Of a stretch of DNA of 64,000 nt, positions 42,183 to 50,968 are shown piece after piece. The notes under the pieces are model-generated. The model did not search any database and was not told the DNA's origin. It saw nothing but the letters and a program-made list of their open reading frames with translations. Source of the DNA: Candidatus Baltobacteraceae bacterium (GTDB lineage: Bacteria > Vulcanimicrobiota > Vulcanimicrobiia > Vulcanimicrobiales > Vulcanimicrobiaceae); NCBI GenBank assembly GCA_036489885.1, contig DASXEW010000003.1, positions 1 through 64,000 on the forward strand, given 5' to 3'. The translations under genes were made by a program, and so were the position numbers. The stretch's first letter is position 1. Every line of letters starts with the position of its first letter.

Positions 42183-42763
42183 GACACGACCGCCTTGAAT
42201 CCTAGGATTGCGAGCATTACGCCAAACGTCACGAACGTGCGCGTCTCCGCGCGCACGATGACGCCGGCATCATAGGAGCCCATCCGTGACGCGGACGCTT
42301 TTGGAATGCGCGGCCAGACGCGCGCCACGCGTGAAGCATACTCATCAAAGCTCGCGCCGAACGTCGCCCGCAGAAAATTCTCTTCGTGCGGCACGATCGT
42401 TATGTAGATGGCGAGCATCATAGCCAAGCTGATCACAATGAGCACGTAGCGGTCCGTCTCGGAGTTGTTCCCGGTGAACGCGATTGCGAAGCCCAACGCC
42501 GTGAGAAAGTTTCCGATATAAAGCGGATTGCGAACGTAGGCGTATGGCCCGGCGGTGACGAGCTGCGGCGCCGTCACCTGATCGGCACGCGTCGTCGTTC
42601 CCGAATAGCCGACCGCCCAGCAGCGAATCGCCTCGCCTGCAAGCGCGAGCGGCAGCCCGGCGAGAATTGACGTTAGGTTCGGCTTTCCGAAAATCGCCAG
42701 AATGAGCGCCGGGATCGCAAGCAGCGCGCCGCGGTTCTTAAAGACGAAGGCACGAACGCCCAT
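42179..42763 (-). CDS. Isoprenylcysteine carboxyl methyltransferase-like membrane protein
   Basis: Membrane methyltransferase-like protein of unknown substrate. Start ATG 42761-42763 overlaps the rmd stop and gives 194 residues. Helices in the N-terminal part lead to the ICMT/PEMT signature VTAGPYAYVRNPLYIGNFLT and the C-terminal EENFLRATFGASFDEYASRV, both typical. Bacterial homologues are not linked to prenylated proteins. Confidence 0.85.
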   Translation of the reverse strand: MGVRAFVFKNRGALLAIPALILAIFGKPNLTSILAGLPLALAGEAIRCWAVGYSGTTTRADQVTAPQLVTAGPYAYVRNPLYIGNFLTALGFAIAFTGNNSETDRYVLIVISLAMMLAIYITIVPHEENFLRATFGASFDEYASRVARVWPRIPKASASRMGSYDAGVIVRAETRTFVTFGVMLAILGFKAVVS

Positions 42764-43683
42764 CAGGCGGGGACTTCTGCGCGCGCTTCCTCGTAGACTT
42801 CGCGTAGCGAATCCGCAAGGCTGATGCGCGGCGACCATCCGGTCGTGCGCTTGAGTTTGCTCGGATCGCCAACCGAGCGCAGCACTTCGCCGCTTGTGCG
42901 CATCAGCTCGGGATCCTCACGAATCTCGACCGGTACGCCCGCAATGTTGACGAGCCGCCGCAAGACCTCGCGCATTTTGACGGCCTGTCCGCTGCAAACG
43001 TTGTAGACTTCGCCGCTCGAGCCCCGATCCGCAAGTGCAATGTACGCGGCGACGACGTCGCGCACGTCGAGAAAATCGCGTTCGCTCTCGACGTTGCCGA
43101 CGTTGAGCACGCGATCTTGTCCACTTGCAATCTTCGCCAGACGGTGCGCGAAGGCGGGGACCGCGAAGCGCGCATCTTGTCCGGCGCCGATGTGATTGAA
43201 TGCTCGCGAGATGACGGCATCGATCCCGTACGAGTGATGCCAGCCAAGAACCAGCGCTTCGCCGGCAGCTTTCGAGGCTGCGTACGGATTGGTGGGACGC
43301 GGCGGAAGCGTTTCGCGCAGCGGCATGTCCTCTTGCGAACGGCGCCCGTAAACTTCGGCAGAACTGACGAACAGCAATCGCGGCTTGAGTTCGCGCAAGG
43401 CTTCGAGCAGATACGCCGTACCGTCGACGTTTACGCGATACGTCGTCACAGGATCTTCGATCGAAACCGGAACGAACGACTGTGCCGCAAGATGATAGAC
43501 GACCTCAGGCTGCACCATCTCGACGACGGCGCGAACGTTCTCGGCGTCGGTTAGATCGAGTGGGAGATGTTGATCGTCGCCGTGCGAGGGCGCAGCGGAA
43601 ATGACGTCGTCACCACGCTCGCGCAACGCAGCAACAAGTCGCCGCCCAACAAAGCCACTCCCCCCGGTAACCAAAACTCGCAT
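42763..43683 (-). CDS. rmd: GDP-6-deoxy-D-mannose reductase (RMD-type NAD-dependent epimerase/dehydratase)
   Basis: Reduces GDP-4-keto-6-deoxy-mannose to GDP-D-rhamnose. The 306-residue short-chain dehydrogenase has VTGGSGFVGRRLVAALRERG, HLAAQSFVPVSIEDPVTTYR, VSSAEVYGRRSQEDMPLRET, the catalytic YAASKAAGEALVLGW (Tyr-x3-Lys) and RAFNHIGAGQDARFAVPAFA. It lies directly after gmd, which makes the keto intermediate, so the specific function is likely. The alternative, GDP-fucose synthase, has a different C-terminal region. Confidence 0.85.
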   Translation of the reverse strand: MRVLVTGGSGFVGRRLVAALRERGDDVISAAPSHGDDQHLPLDLTDAENVRAVVEMVQPEVVYHLAAQSFVPVSIEDPVTTYRVNVDGTAYLLEALRELKPRLLFVSSAEVYGRRSQEDMPLRETLPPRPTNPYAASKAAGEALVLGWHHSYGIDAVISRAFNHIGAGQDARFAVPAFAHRLAKIASGQDRVLNVGNVESERDFLDVRDVVAAYIALADRGSSGEVYNVCSGQAVKMREVLRRLVNIAGVPVEIREDPELMRTSGEVLRSVGDPSKLKRTTGWSPRISLADSLREVYEEARAEVPA

Positions 43684-43699
43684 ACGGCTACGTTACGCT

Positions 43700-43740
43700 T
43701 GTCATCCCGAGCGTAGGCGCGTAGCGCCGTCGAGGGACAG
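43700..43740. repeat. GTCATCCCGAGCG-type palindromic repeat
   Basis: GTCATCCCGAGCGTAGGCG at 43701 with GCGCCGTCGAGGGACA. Fills the gap between gmd and rmd and could form a small hairpin within their shared transcript. Confidence 0.85.
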
Positions 43741-43746
43741 CCACGA

Positions 43747-45732
43747 TCACAAGACGGGCGTCAGCGCTCGCAAACGCGCGACATCGGCACGAACCATCAT
43801 CTCGGCAAGCTCCTCGACTGGAACCTTTGGCTCCCAACCCAAGATGCGCTTCGCTTTAGACGGATCACCGACGAGCATGTCGACTTCCGCGGGACGATAG
43901 AAGCGCGGATCGACGACGACATACTTCTCCCAGTCCAAGTCGACGCACGCAAATGCCAAGCGGACGAACTCTTTGACCGTGTGTGTGCGGCCCGTCGCGA
44001 GCACAAAATCTTCGGGCGTGTCGTGCTGCAGCATCATCCACATACCGCGCACGTAGTCGAGCGCGTAGCCCCAATCGCGCTTTGCGTCGAGGTTCCCGAG
44101 TCGCAATTCTTTCGCAAGGCCAAGCTTGATGCGAGCGACACCGTCACTGATCTTGCGGGTCACAAACTCTTTGCCGCGACGCGGAGAGTTGTGAATTATG
44201 CATTCACCGACGCCCGCGTGAAATCGTTGCGAACCCGTCTGAAGATCGTACAGCCAATCATCATAGCCAGGAAGATCTACTTTACGCTTAACTTCTGCAC
44301 GGTCTTTGAGCATATGCGCACCAACACCGTTGGCGTTCGGAGACCGCAGGTTGATCGAGTAGAAGGGGCCCGGCCTCTCAGGCGGGCCGACCTCGACATT
44401 GAGGATGCACGCTTGCTTCAACGCTCTCGACATCCACCACAAACCCATTGCGAGGACTGGCGAGTTCGTCGACTTGAGACCGTCCGTCGCGTTGTAGCCC
44501 TCGAGGAAAGCCTTCCATGCGCTCTCGTCGGAATTTAGGATCACGCGAGGAACCCTCTTGAATCCCGTCTCGGTGTAACACTCCTCGCGTAGCCATTCGA
44601 TGTAGCGGCCGGCTCCGTTAAGTGCCAGCGCCCCAATTATGCGGCCGGGAACAAACCCTGAAGACGTTGCGCTGTACGTTGTAAAGCCACACGTCACTCG
44701 CTCCCAAGCCCCCGCGAAATACTCACGAAGACGCGGATCGCGGTTCGTGAACTTCGCGTGCGCGCCGCCGCCTTCTTTGGTATAGGCGCTGCAATCGCCG
44801 ACAAAAGCTCCCAACATCCACGCCTCGTCGAGCGTAATCGACGTTCGACTGGGGACTTCCGGAAGCAATGCCTGCTGCACGCGATCACCAACGGCAACAT
44901 CACGATTCATCCGTTCACCGTCGGCCATGAAGACGACGTGATCTCCCGTTGTCGTGACAGTGCCACAGCGAGCTTCGATACGAGCTACGTTCTTGTCTAC
45001 GAAGTTCCGACCGGTCCGGCGGTACGCTGTCGCACCAAGTACCTGTGTAAATTGCTCTCCGTCCCAGACCTCGAGATCGGAGAAATCGAAGCGCTGATGC
45101 GTTGCACCCTTTTCTCGAACGCTGACGACCTCTTCGATCGGAACGATATCGACAAAGCCGTTCCTACGAATTATGACCGGCGTGTTTCCCGGGACGGACT
45201 CGTGATTGAAGCAAATTCCGCTTGCGGCAAAGATGTCGAAGCTCTCACGGTAGTTGACCGTAATGTAGTGGCCGTAGACCTTCGCGACGCCGTACGGGCT
45301 ACGCGGATGAAACGGCGTGTTCTCGGTTTGCGGAACCTCGCGTACTTTACCGAACATCTCGGAGCTCGAGGCTTGATAGAAGCGAATCTTCGGATCGACC
45401 GCACGGATCGCTTCGAGTACGCGCGTGACGCCGAGCGCCGTAAATTCGCCGGTGAGTACCGGTTGCGTCCACGAGGTCGGAACGAACGACTGCGCCGCGA
45501 GATTATAAATTTCATCGGGGCGGATCGTTGCAACGATCGTCGTGATCGAGCTTTGATCGAGCAGATCGCCCGAGACGATCTCGACGCGGTCAACGATGTG
45601 CTCGATGCGTTCGTGTACGTCGGTGCTCGAACGCCGCGTCATCCCGGCGACACGATACCCTTGCTCTAACAAGAATTCGGCCAGGTACGATCCGTCCTGG
45701 CCGGTGATTCCGGTTATCAGCGCAGTTTTCAC
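43747..45732 (-). CDS. gmd: GDP-mannose 4,6-dehydratase interrupted by an intein
   Basis: Converts GDP-mannose to GDP-4-keto-6-deoxy-mannose, precursor of GDP-rhamnose and GDP-fucose. The precursor has 661 residues. N-extein 1-178 carries TGITGQDGSYLAEFLLEQGY, QASSSEMFGKVREVPQTENT (Glu125) and SPYGVAKVYGHYITVNYRES (Tyr147, Lys151). The conserved motif FNHESPRRGKEFVTRK is split after FNHE by a 337-residue intein (179-515). The C-extein resumes with SPRRGKEFVTRKISDGVARI and ends normally. Without the intein the enzyme is 324 residues, the family size. Splicing is needed for activity because the split motif is in the nucleotide-sugar-binding region. Operon with rmd. Confidence 0.95.
   Translation of the reverse strand: MKTALITGITGQDGSYLAEFLLEQGYRVAGMTRRSSTDVHERIEHIVDRVEIVSGDLLDQSSITTIVATIRPDEIYNLAAQSFVPTSWTQPVLTGEFTALGVTRVLEAIRAVDPKIRFYQASSSEMFGKVREVPQTENTPFHPRSPYGVAKVYGHYITVNYRESFDIFAASGICFNHESVPGNTPVIIRRNGFVDIVPIEEVVSVREKGATHQRFDFSDLEVWDGEQFTQVLGATAYRRTGRNFVDKNVARIEARCGTVTTTGDHVVFMADGERMNRDVAVGDRVQQALLPEVPSRTSITLDEAWMLGAFVGDCSAYTKEGGGAHAKFTNRDPRLREYFAGAWERVTCGFTTYSATSSGFVPGRIIGALALNGAGRYIEWLREECYTETGFKRVPRVILNSDESAWKAFLEGYNATDGLKSTNSPVLAMGLWWMSRALKQACILNVEVGPPERPGPFYSINLRSPNANGVGAHMLKDRAEVKRKVDLPGYDDWLYDLQTGSQRFHAGVGECIIHNSPRRGKEFVTRKISDGVARIKLGLAKELRLGNLDAKRDWGYALDYVRGMWMMLQHDTPEDFVLATGRTHTVKEFVRLAFACVDLDWEKYVVVDPRFYRPAEVDMLVGDPSKAKRILGWEPKVPVEELAEMMVRADVARLRALTPVL
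44188..45198 (-). mobile_element. Intein with LAGLIDADG homing endonuclease in gmd
   Basis: Encodes residues 179-515 of the gmd precursor. Block A is SVPGNTPVIIRR starting with Ser as nucleophile; block B GTVTTTGDHVVFM contains T-x-x-H (Thr262, His265); the endonuclease motifs are MLGAFVGDCSAY (Asp313) and KAFLEGYNATDGL (Asp417), so both acidic catalytic positions are present; block F is LYDLQTGSQRFHAG; block G is ECIIHN ending His514-Asn515, with Ser516 as the +1 residue. All splicing residues are in place, so it should splice. Such elements spread by cutting intein-free alleles. Confidence 0.92.
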
Positions 45733-45737
45733 GAAGC

Positions 45738-46415
45738 TCAGTTCATCATCAAGACGTTTTCGCCGGTCTCATCGAACAGGAACCGCGTCTCGTACATGTC
45801 GGTCCCGTCGTCGCGGACGATCTTCGATTGTATCGTCAAGCGATGCATCGGCTTGTTCTGATAACGAACGAGGCCCGAATAGAAGAATTGCACCAGCGGC
45901 GTCGACTTGCCGTCAGGGTTCGCGAGCCGGTTGCGCGCCACGAGCATATCGAGCAGTTTGCGCTGCAGCACCATCGGAATCAGGCGCTGCGCGTCGTCCT
46001 CGCTCATCTTGACCGCGACGAGCTCTTCTTGCGCCTTATTCGTTTCCTCGGGGGGTTTGTCCGAAGAGTAGCGCATTATGGCGTCCCAGTCGTCGGCCGG
46101 AATGCCCGAGTAGCGAACGCCGAAGCGCGTCACCGCTTTGCCCGCGTGCGTGACCTTGTCTTTCCAAACCGGCTTCACGCGCATGCGCACCGTGCGTTGA
46201 TCGAGAGTCGCGCGCACTTCGAATTCGGGCTGTTCGACGTCGGTCTGCGTCAAAAAGCACATTCCGCCGGCGCTGATGTCGAGGCCGATGGCAGGATGCA
46301 TCGTCTGACCGCCGTCCATCGTGTAGGTCGCGCGATAGCCTTTTTTCTTACGCGGAAATTTCCGGCGGTTAACCTCTTTACCGGTAAACCACGCCAGCAG
46401 CTCGGGAAGGGGCAT
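45738..46415 (-). CDS. PilZ-domain (cyclic di-GMP-binding) protein
   Basis: Probable c-di-GMP effector. The 225-residue protein has an N-terminal RRKFPRKKKGYRATY stretch (the R-x-x-x-R part) and LDISAGGMCFLTQTDVEQPE (the D/N-x-S-x-x-G part), followed by a PilZ barrel (VRMRVKPVWKDKVTHAGKAV). The C-terminal half (about 115-225) is mixed alpha/beta and unassigned. No membrane segment. It lies 5 bp upstream of gmd, so cyclic di-GMP control may touch surface-glycan or motility functions; that link is inference. Confidence 0.85.
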   Translation of the reverse strand: MPLPELLAWFTGKEVNRRKFPRKKKGYRATYTMDGGQTMHPAIGLDISAGGMCFLTQTDVEQPEFEVRATLDQRTVRMRVKPVWKDKVTHAGKAVTRFGVRYSGIPADDWDAIMRYSSDKPPEETNKAQEELVAVKMSEDDAQRLIPMVLQRKLLDMLVARNRLANPDGKSTPLVQFFYSGLVRYQNKPMHRLTIQSKIVRDDGTDMYETRFLFDETGENVLMMN

Positions 46416-46459
46416 TTACTGTGCGATTCTGGACCGCACGCCACTGGGCCCTGCGGCGG

Positions 46460-47455
46460 TCAGGCGAGGAATTTGCTGAGCCCGCGTGGTGCGTCGCTGT
46501 CAACACCGGCGGCGCGCCCCACGAAGAGCGCCAGCGCCTGCCCGGTGACCAGCCACGCCAGCGTATTGAACGCTTCGGGGGTCTTTGGCCCCAAGAGGGG
46601 GAGCTCGCCGAGCTTCGCGCCGATCACGAAGCGCAACGCGCCGGCGGCCTCTGCCTCACGCATCGGACGCTCGACGATATCGCGCGAGGTCTCGTCGAGG
46701 ATGCCGATCAGCGTGCACGATTTGTCGAGGATCGCGGAGCTGCCATGACGGAACTCTCCCGCCGGAAACCCCTCGGCGTGCACGTAGGTGGCTTCTTTCA
46801 TCTTCAGCGCAAGTTCGTAAGCGATCGGCACGCTGTAACCGGCACCCACGATCGCGACGGCGCGCGAGCGCGCGACGGACTGTGCCATCGTATCGACCTC
46901 GTGCCAACCATCGCTCGCGAACCAGCGTTCGACGTCGTCTGCGGTTTGGCGCAAGGTCTGTGCGGTGCGGTTACGATGTCCCGCGATCAGCGCAGCGCTC
47001 CACAGCAGAATCGCGGCCATTGCCGTGACGCTCTTGCTGGCGGGGACCGCCGTCTCGGGACCTGCGCTGACATCGATCGCAAGCGAGGCGCGCGCTGCGA
47101 GCGGCGAATCGGCCACATTGGTGAGCGCGACGGTTGCCCGGGGCGTCAAGATATCGAGCGCGCTCAGCAAATCGCTCGAGCGTCCGCTTTGCGAAAGCGC
47201 AACGACGCAGCCGTTGCGATAGACCTCACGATCGAAGCGTGCTTCGGTCGCGGCGAGTGCGCTTGCTGCGATGCCGCGACGCCGAAGCGCTAGCGCGCCG
47301 AGCTGCGCGACGAACAGCGAGCTTCCGCTTCCGACCAAACACACGGGTCCGCTGCCGATCGCACGTGCCAACTCTTCGGCCTTTGAGGAGTCCGCAATCC
47401 GGCGCCACACCAAGGGCTGCTCGCGAATCTCGCGCTCGAATCGTTCGCCCGGCAT
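46460..47455 (-). CDS. SIS-domain sugar-phosphate isomerase-like protein
   Basis: Two tandem SIS (sugar isomerase) domains in 331 residues: VCLVGSGSSLFVAQLGALAL and VVALSQSGRSSDLLSALDIL in the first, VAIVGAGYSVPIAYELALKM then KEATYVHAEGFPAGEFRHGS in the second. This is the layout of the C-terminal half of GlmS and of AgaS-type deaminases, without the glutaminase domain. It is probably an amino-sugar phosphate deaminase/isomerase; exact substrate unknown. Adjacent to a DacB-like cell-wall enzyme, possibly hinting at cell-wall amino-sugar turnover. Confidence 0.88.
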   Translation of the reverse strand: MPGERFEREIREQPLVWRRIADSSKAEELARAIGSGPVCLVGSGSSLFVAQLGALALRRRGIAASALAATEARFDREVYRNGCVVALSQSGRSSDLLSALDILTPRATVALTNVADSPLAARASLAIDVSAGPETAVPASKSVTAMAAILLWSAALIAGHRNRTAQTLRQTADDVERWFASDGWHEVDTMAQSVARSRAVAIVGAGYSVPIAYELALKMKEATYVHAEGFPAGEFRHGSSAILDKSCTLIGILDETSRDIVERPMREAEAAGALRFVIGAKLGELPLLGPKTPEAFNTLAWLVTGQALALFVGRAAGVDSDAPRGLSKFLA

Positions 47456-48661
47456 CTAACTCCTAATCAAACGCGAAAGCAATTGACCTTCAAAACGATC
47501 GAGATCGTCATCGTCGCCGGTCCAGTCGTCCACCATGAACGCGAACGTGATCGTGCCGTGGCGCGTCGGCATCAGATAACCGGCGAGCGAGCTTGCGAAA
47601 AGACGATTGCCGTCCTTCGCGTAGGTCCGGCCCCGCGCCGGCATCCCGGCGAACGAGTTGCGAATCGTCCCGCGCACGCCGGCGAGCGGCAATGCAGCCA
47701 CAATCGTGTCGCGGTTCGAGCTGCGCCAATCGACTTGAAAAACGTGCACGAGCGTGTGCGGCGAGAGCCGATCGTAGATCGAAACGCCCGAACCGTCGTA
47801 AATCGCGGTGTTGAGCGCGGGATTTATTCCGATCGAACGCAGCCAGCGCTCTTCATGTTTCGCGCCGTTCCCCGCCGTGCCGGGTATTCCGTGCGCAGCG
47901 ACGCCCATCGACTTGATCAGCATTTCGGCGATCAGATTGTCGCTCGGATACCACATTGAAGCTAGGTATTGCGTGAGCGGTTTGGACTCGTGCGTCCACA
48001 CGACGTGATATGCGCTTGGCGGCGGACGTACGTAAACGTCGCTCGGGATGACGTCCGGGAGCGAGACGCCGCGCGTACGCAGGTCGCGCGCGAGAATCGC
48101 AAGCGCAACGTGTTCGGGATCGACGCGCGGCTGGCGATCGGCGACGTTATCCTGATAGCACAGCGCCGTTAGCGCCGGCGCGTACGCTTCACCGATGTCG
48201 TCGAGCGTCCAGCCGTATCCGTAACGTTCCTGATCGAAGCGGCTCGTATCCGCGTCAATCTCGGAAATCGGCCCGAAGTTCGCAGCCGCGACCGCGGCGG
48301 CCGCATCATCGAGATCGCTCGCGCTCAAGAGCGGATCGCCGCCGCCGATCAGCACCAGCTTCGTCGTCGTCCCGTCCGTAAGCGTCGCGACTTGCGTCGT
48401 GAACGTGAAGTTCGGCCCCAGCATCGCAAGGGCGCTTGACCCGGTGATCACCTTGAGCGTGCTGGCCGGCATGAATGCATCGTCGGACTTATGCGCGTAC
48501 AGCACGCGCCCACTGCGCGTGTCGACCGCGAGAAAACCGACGTGCGCTCCGCGCAGGGTCTTGGCCGTCGCTAGCATGCGATCGACGTTCGCGTGGAGTT
48601 TCGCAATCTGCGCGGGCGTCCACGGCAATACCGCGAGCAACAGCGCCAGAAACGCGATCAT
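47456..48661 (-). CDS. DacB/PBP4-type D-alanyl-D-alanine carboxypeptidase (S13)
   Basis: Trims or cleaves peptidoglycan peptides in the periplasm. The 401-residue protein starts with a short signal-like helix (MIAFLALLLAVLPWTPA). The active-site motifs are S-x-x-K in FMPASTLKVITGSSALAMLG (Ser67, Lys70), S-x-N in MWYPSDNLIAEMLIKSMG, and a KTG-like KDG in RTYAKDGNRLFASSLAGYL. The middle insert typical of S13 is present but short. Replacing Thr by Asp in KTG is unusual and may alter activity. Overlaps kamE. Confidence 0.88.
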   Translation of the reverse strand: MIAFLALLLAVLPWTPAQIAKLHANVDRMLATAKTLRGAHVGFLAVDTRSGRVLYAHKSDDAFMPASTLKVITGSSALAMLGPNFTFTTQVATLTDGTTTKLVLIGGGDPLLSASDLDDAAAAVAAANFGPISEIDADTSRFDQERYGYGWTLDDIGEAYAPALTALCYQDNVADRQPRVDPEHVALAILARDLRTRGVSLPDVIPSDVYVRPPPSAYHVVWTHESKPLTQYLASMWYPSDNLIAEMLIKSMGVAAHGIPGTAGNGAKHEERWLRSIGINPALNTAIYDGSGVSIYDRLSPHTLVHVFQVDWRSSNRDTIVAALPLAGVRGTIRNSFAGMPARGRTYAKDGNRLFASSLAGYLMPTRHGTITFAFMVDDWTGDDDDLDRFEGQLLSRLIRS

Positions 48662-49386
48662 GCAGCGCGCTCGATGAGCCGGCGGGCGATGAACGTCGCG
48701 ACCTCGCTAGGCAGCGTTCCGCGCCCGAACCCGGCGTCATAGCCGAGCTCAGCGGCCAGCAGATTCGTGACGCGCGGACCGCCGCACAAGAGCAGAATGC
48801 GATCGCGTATGCCGGCTTCTTCGAGACGTTCGGCGAGCGCGGTGAAGTTGAGGACGTCGCTGCCTTTTTGCGTGACGACCTGCGAGGCGAGGATGACGTC
48901 GAGCTCGCGCTCGCGCGCAATGCGCACCATATCTTCAACTGCGACCTGCGCGCCGAGGTTGAGCGTTTCGAACATCGCGTAACGCTCGAGCCCGTAGTCG
49001 CCTTTGTAGCCTTTCATATTAAGGATCGCGTCGATTCCGACCGTGTGCGCGTCGGTACCGATGCACGCACCCGCGACGCGGACTTTGCGCCCAAAGCGCT
49101 CGCGCAAGAGTCCGTCGACCTCTTCCATTGCCATCGGCCGTTCGCGCGGAATGGCAGCCGCGATGTTGTCGACCGCGACCGATGCCTTCGTGCGCGCGTA
49201 CACGACGAAGAACGAAAAGCCGCGCGCGATCTCGCGCCCTTCAGCCACCGCAACGTCGGTGAACCCCATTTGCGCGACGAGCCGGCGCGCAGCTTCGTCC
49301 GCTGCTTCGCTCCACTCGAGCGGCAACGTGAAACTCAACTGAACGACGCCGTCGTCCTTGGTGTCACCGTAGGGACGAACGTTCAT
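48658..49386 (-). CDS. kamE: Lysine 5,6-aminomutase beta subunit
   Basis: Cobalamin- and PLP-binding subunit that migrates the epsilon-amino group of D-lysine or beta-lysine from C6 to C5. The 242-residue protein has an N-terminal dimerisation region and a Rossmann B12 domain with GTDAHTVGIDAILNMKGYKG (D-x-H-x-x-G at Asp112, His114, Gly117, base-off cobalamin), the NMKG segment thought to hold the PLP lysine, GDYGLERYAMFETLNLGAQV, ASQVVTQKGSDVLNFTAL and LLLCGGPRVTNLLAAELGYD. The partner kamD is 2.2 kb upstream, separated by the fic island. Confidence 0.93.
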   Translation of the reverse strand: MNVRPYGDTKDDGVVQLSFTLPLEWSEAADEAARRLVAQMGFTDVAVAEGREIARGFSFFVVYARTKASVAVDNIAAAIPRERPMAMEEVDGLLRERFGRKVRVAGACIGTDAHTVGIDAILNMKGYKGDYGLERYAMFETLNLGAQVAVEDMVRIARERELDVILASQVVTQKGSDVLNFTALAERLEEAGIRDRILLLCGGPRVTNLLAAELGYDAGFGRGTLPSEVATFIARRLIERAA

Positions 49387-49405
49387 GCTCGGACCGCGGC
49401 CCCTC

Positions 49406-49802
49406 TGTCATCCCGAGCGTAGGGCCACGCTGTGGCCCGAAGTCGAGGGACCGTTCCAATCGCGCAGGCAGCGAAACGATGCGCCAAGGCCGAGGGCTCG
49501 ATCGTGCCCGCAAATCGCAAAGATCGTTGCGCTACCCGAATCACTTCAGCCGTCCCTCGACTACGTTCGCTGCGCTCACTACGCTCGGGATGACAAACAT
49601 GCGTGGCGCTACGCTCGGGATGACAAACATGCGTGGCGCTACGCTCGGGATGACAAACATTCTTGGCGCTACGCTCGGGATGACACCAACGTGATTCGCA
49701 GCATGAGGCGGCCCGCAGCTTGTCCCGAGCGCAGCGTAGCGAAGTCGAGGGGCGCGAAATCGACTGCGCGTTGCAATCGAACTTGCGCCAGATCATCGCG
49801 CC
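49406..49802. repeat. Composite repeat element, copy B (left side of the fic island)
   Basis: Order: GTCATCCCGAGCGTAGGGCC (49407), core with CGCAGGCAGCGAAACGATGC and GATCGTTGCGCTACCCGAAT, the inverted terminal repeat, then a short tandem array of GGCGCTACGCTCGGGATGAC in ~30-bp steps, CCAACGTGATTCGCA, GAGGCGGCCC (49705-49714), a further partial repeat, and the end block GCGCGAAATCGACTGC through CATCGCGCC. Bases 49406-49714 match 51227-51505 almost base for base, except for one extra 30-bp unit. The end block carries the fic stop codon. Confidence 0.9.
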
Positions 49803-50929
49803 ACCGAAGCGTGCAGGTTGGACAGGGAATAACTCGTGCTTCTACCACCTGCGGGATCCTTTTTGAGGATCCCCTTTTCAACGAGTGCTTCAATGTCGCG
49901 TAGCGCTGTGTCGTGAGATGCTTTTGTCATTTTTGCCCATTTCGTGGACGTCAGCTTACCTTCGAATCCGTCCAATAGGTTGTTGACCATGATCCGCTGC
50001 CGCTCGTTCAGCGACGCGTCGCGGTGAACTTCCCAAAAATTCGCCTTTGACAGAACGTCTTTCAGTTCTGTCTCGGCTGCTTCGAATGCGCGGCCGAGAC
50101 AGCTGAGGAACCAATCGAGCCAAGGCGTGACGTCAAGATCACCCTTTTGCATTGCTTCGAGCAGATCATAGTACTTGTCGCGCTCCTTACGTATTTGCGA
50201 TGACATGCTGTAGAAGCGCTGCGACGTTTGCTCGGACCTAGTCAGCAGCAGGTCGGTGATAGCGCGCGCGATGCGACCGTTGCCGTCCTCGAATGGATGA
50301 ATCGTCACAAACCAAAGATGAGCAATGCCTGCCTTCAGGACGATATCCATGTCCCCGGCTTCGTTGAACCACCGCAGAAAGGAACGCATCTCGTCATCGA
50401 CGCGATCGGCGATAGGCGCCTGATAATGAACCTGTTTTCGGCCGATCGGTCCGGATACCACTTGCATCGGACCGTCTGCGTCCGTCCGCCACGCACCCAC
50501 GCTGATCTTGTGAATCCCACTGTGTCCGGTTGGAAAAAGCGCCGCATGCCAACCAAAGAGCCGCGCCTCCGTCAAAGGCTCGCTATATCGTTGCGTCGCG
50601 TCGAGCATCATCTCGACGACGCCATCGACGTTCCGGTCGGCTGGAGTTAAGGCGCCGATATCGACGCCGAGACGACGCGCGATGGACGATCGTACTTGAT
50701 TCTTGTCGAGCCTCTCGCCTTCGATCTCGTTCGATTTGAGAATTTCTTCCGTTAGGCTCTCGAGGGTCGCCTCGGTTTGGAGCGTGAAGCCAAGCGCCGT
50801 CATTCTACCAAGCAAGCGCCCTTGCAGATGCCGGACGGCAGCTAGGTGACCAGCCAGCCGTTCTGAGTTCATCCGGAAATTCGGCCATTCCGGACGCTCG
50901 TGGATATATCGCGGCGGCAATATACGCAT
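49793..50929 (-). CDS. Fic-domain AMP-transferase with N-terminal inhibitory motif and C-terminal winged helix
   Basis: Probably transfers AMP (or another nucleotide part) to a target protein. The 378-residue protein has the inhibitory helix S/T-x3-E-G in LKSNEIEGERLD (Ser66, Glu70, Gly71; class II, N-terminal), the core HPFEDGNGRIAR with His211, and a C-terminal winged-helix-like region (WAKMTKASHDTALRDIEALV then EKGILKKDPAGGRSTSYSLS). The DUF4172-like N-terminus fits class II Fic proteins that often regulate themselves. It sits alone between two copies of the composite repeat and interrupts the kamD-kamE pair. Confidence 0.93.
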   Translation of the reverse strand: MRILPPRYIHERPEWPNFRMNSERLAGHLAAVRHLQGRLLGRMTALGFTLQTEATLESLTEEILKSNEIEGERLDKNQVRSSIARRLGVDIGALTPADRNVDGVVEMMLDATQRYSEPLTEARLFGWHAALFPTGHSGIHKISVGAWRTDADGPMQVVSGPIGRKQVHYQAPIADRVDDEMRSFLRWFNEAGDMDIVLKAGIAHLWFVTIHPFEDGNGRIARAITDLLLTRSEQTSQRFYSMSSQIRKERDKYYDLLEAMQKGDLDVTPWLDWFLSCLGRAFEAAETELKDVLSKANFWEVHRDASLNERQRIMVNNLLDGFEGKLTSTKWAKMTKASHDTALRDIEALVEKGILKKDPAGGRSTSYSLSNLHASVAR

Positions 50930-50968
50930 AACTTGCGTATATTATATCACTTTTCTGCGCAGGGGCAA
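50922..50968 (-). promoter_or_regulatory. fic promoter with operator-like palindrome over the start codon
   Basis: On the minus strand TTGCCC (50963-50968), 16 bp, TATAAT (50941-50946). The perfect 7-bp inverted repeat ATACGCA-TAACT-TGCGTAT (50922-50940) covers the start codon at 50927-50929. Transcription would start only a few bases before the ATG, so the mRNA is nearly leaderless. The palindrome suggests repression, possibly by the winged helix of Fic itself. Confidence 0.65.

Noticed and set aside
44758-45669. 303-codon plus-strand frame over gmd and its intein
   Set aside because: Antisense to gmd; no recognisable motif; explained by codon bias of the real gene.
49383-49903. Open frames across the repeat clusters (products rich in CHPERSA, YARDDKHAW, LGMTNMRGA)
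   Set aside because: These are translations of the GTCATCCCGAGCG repeat in various frames; such products are a known annotation artefact.
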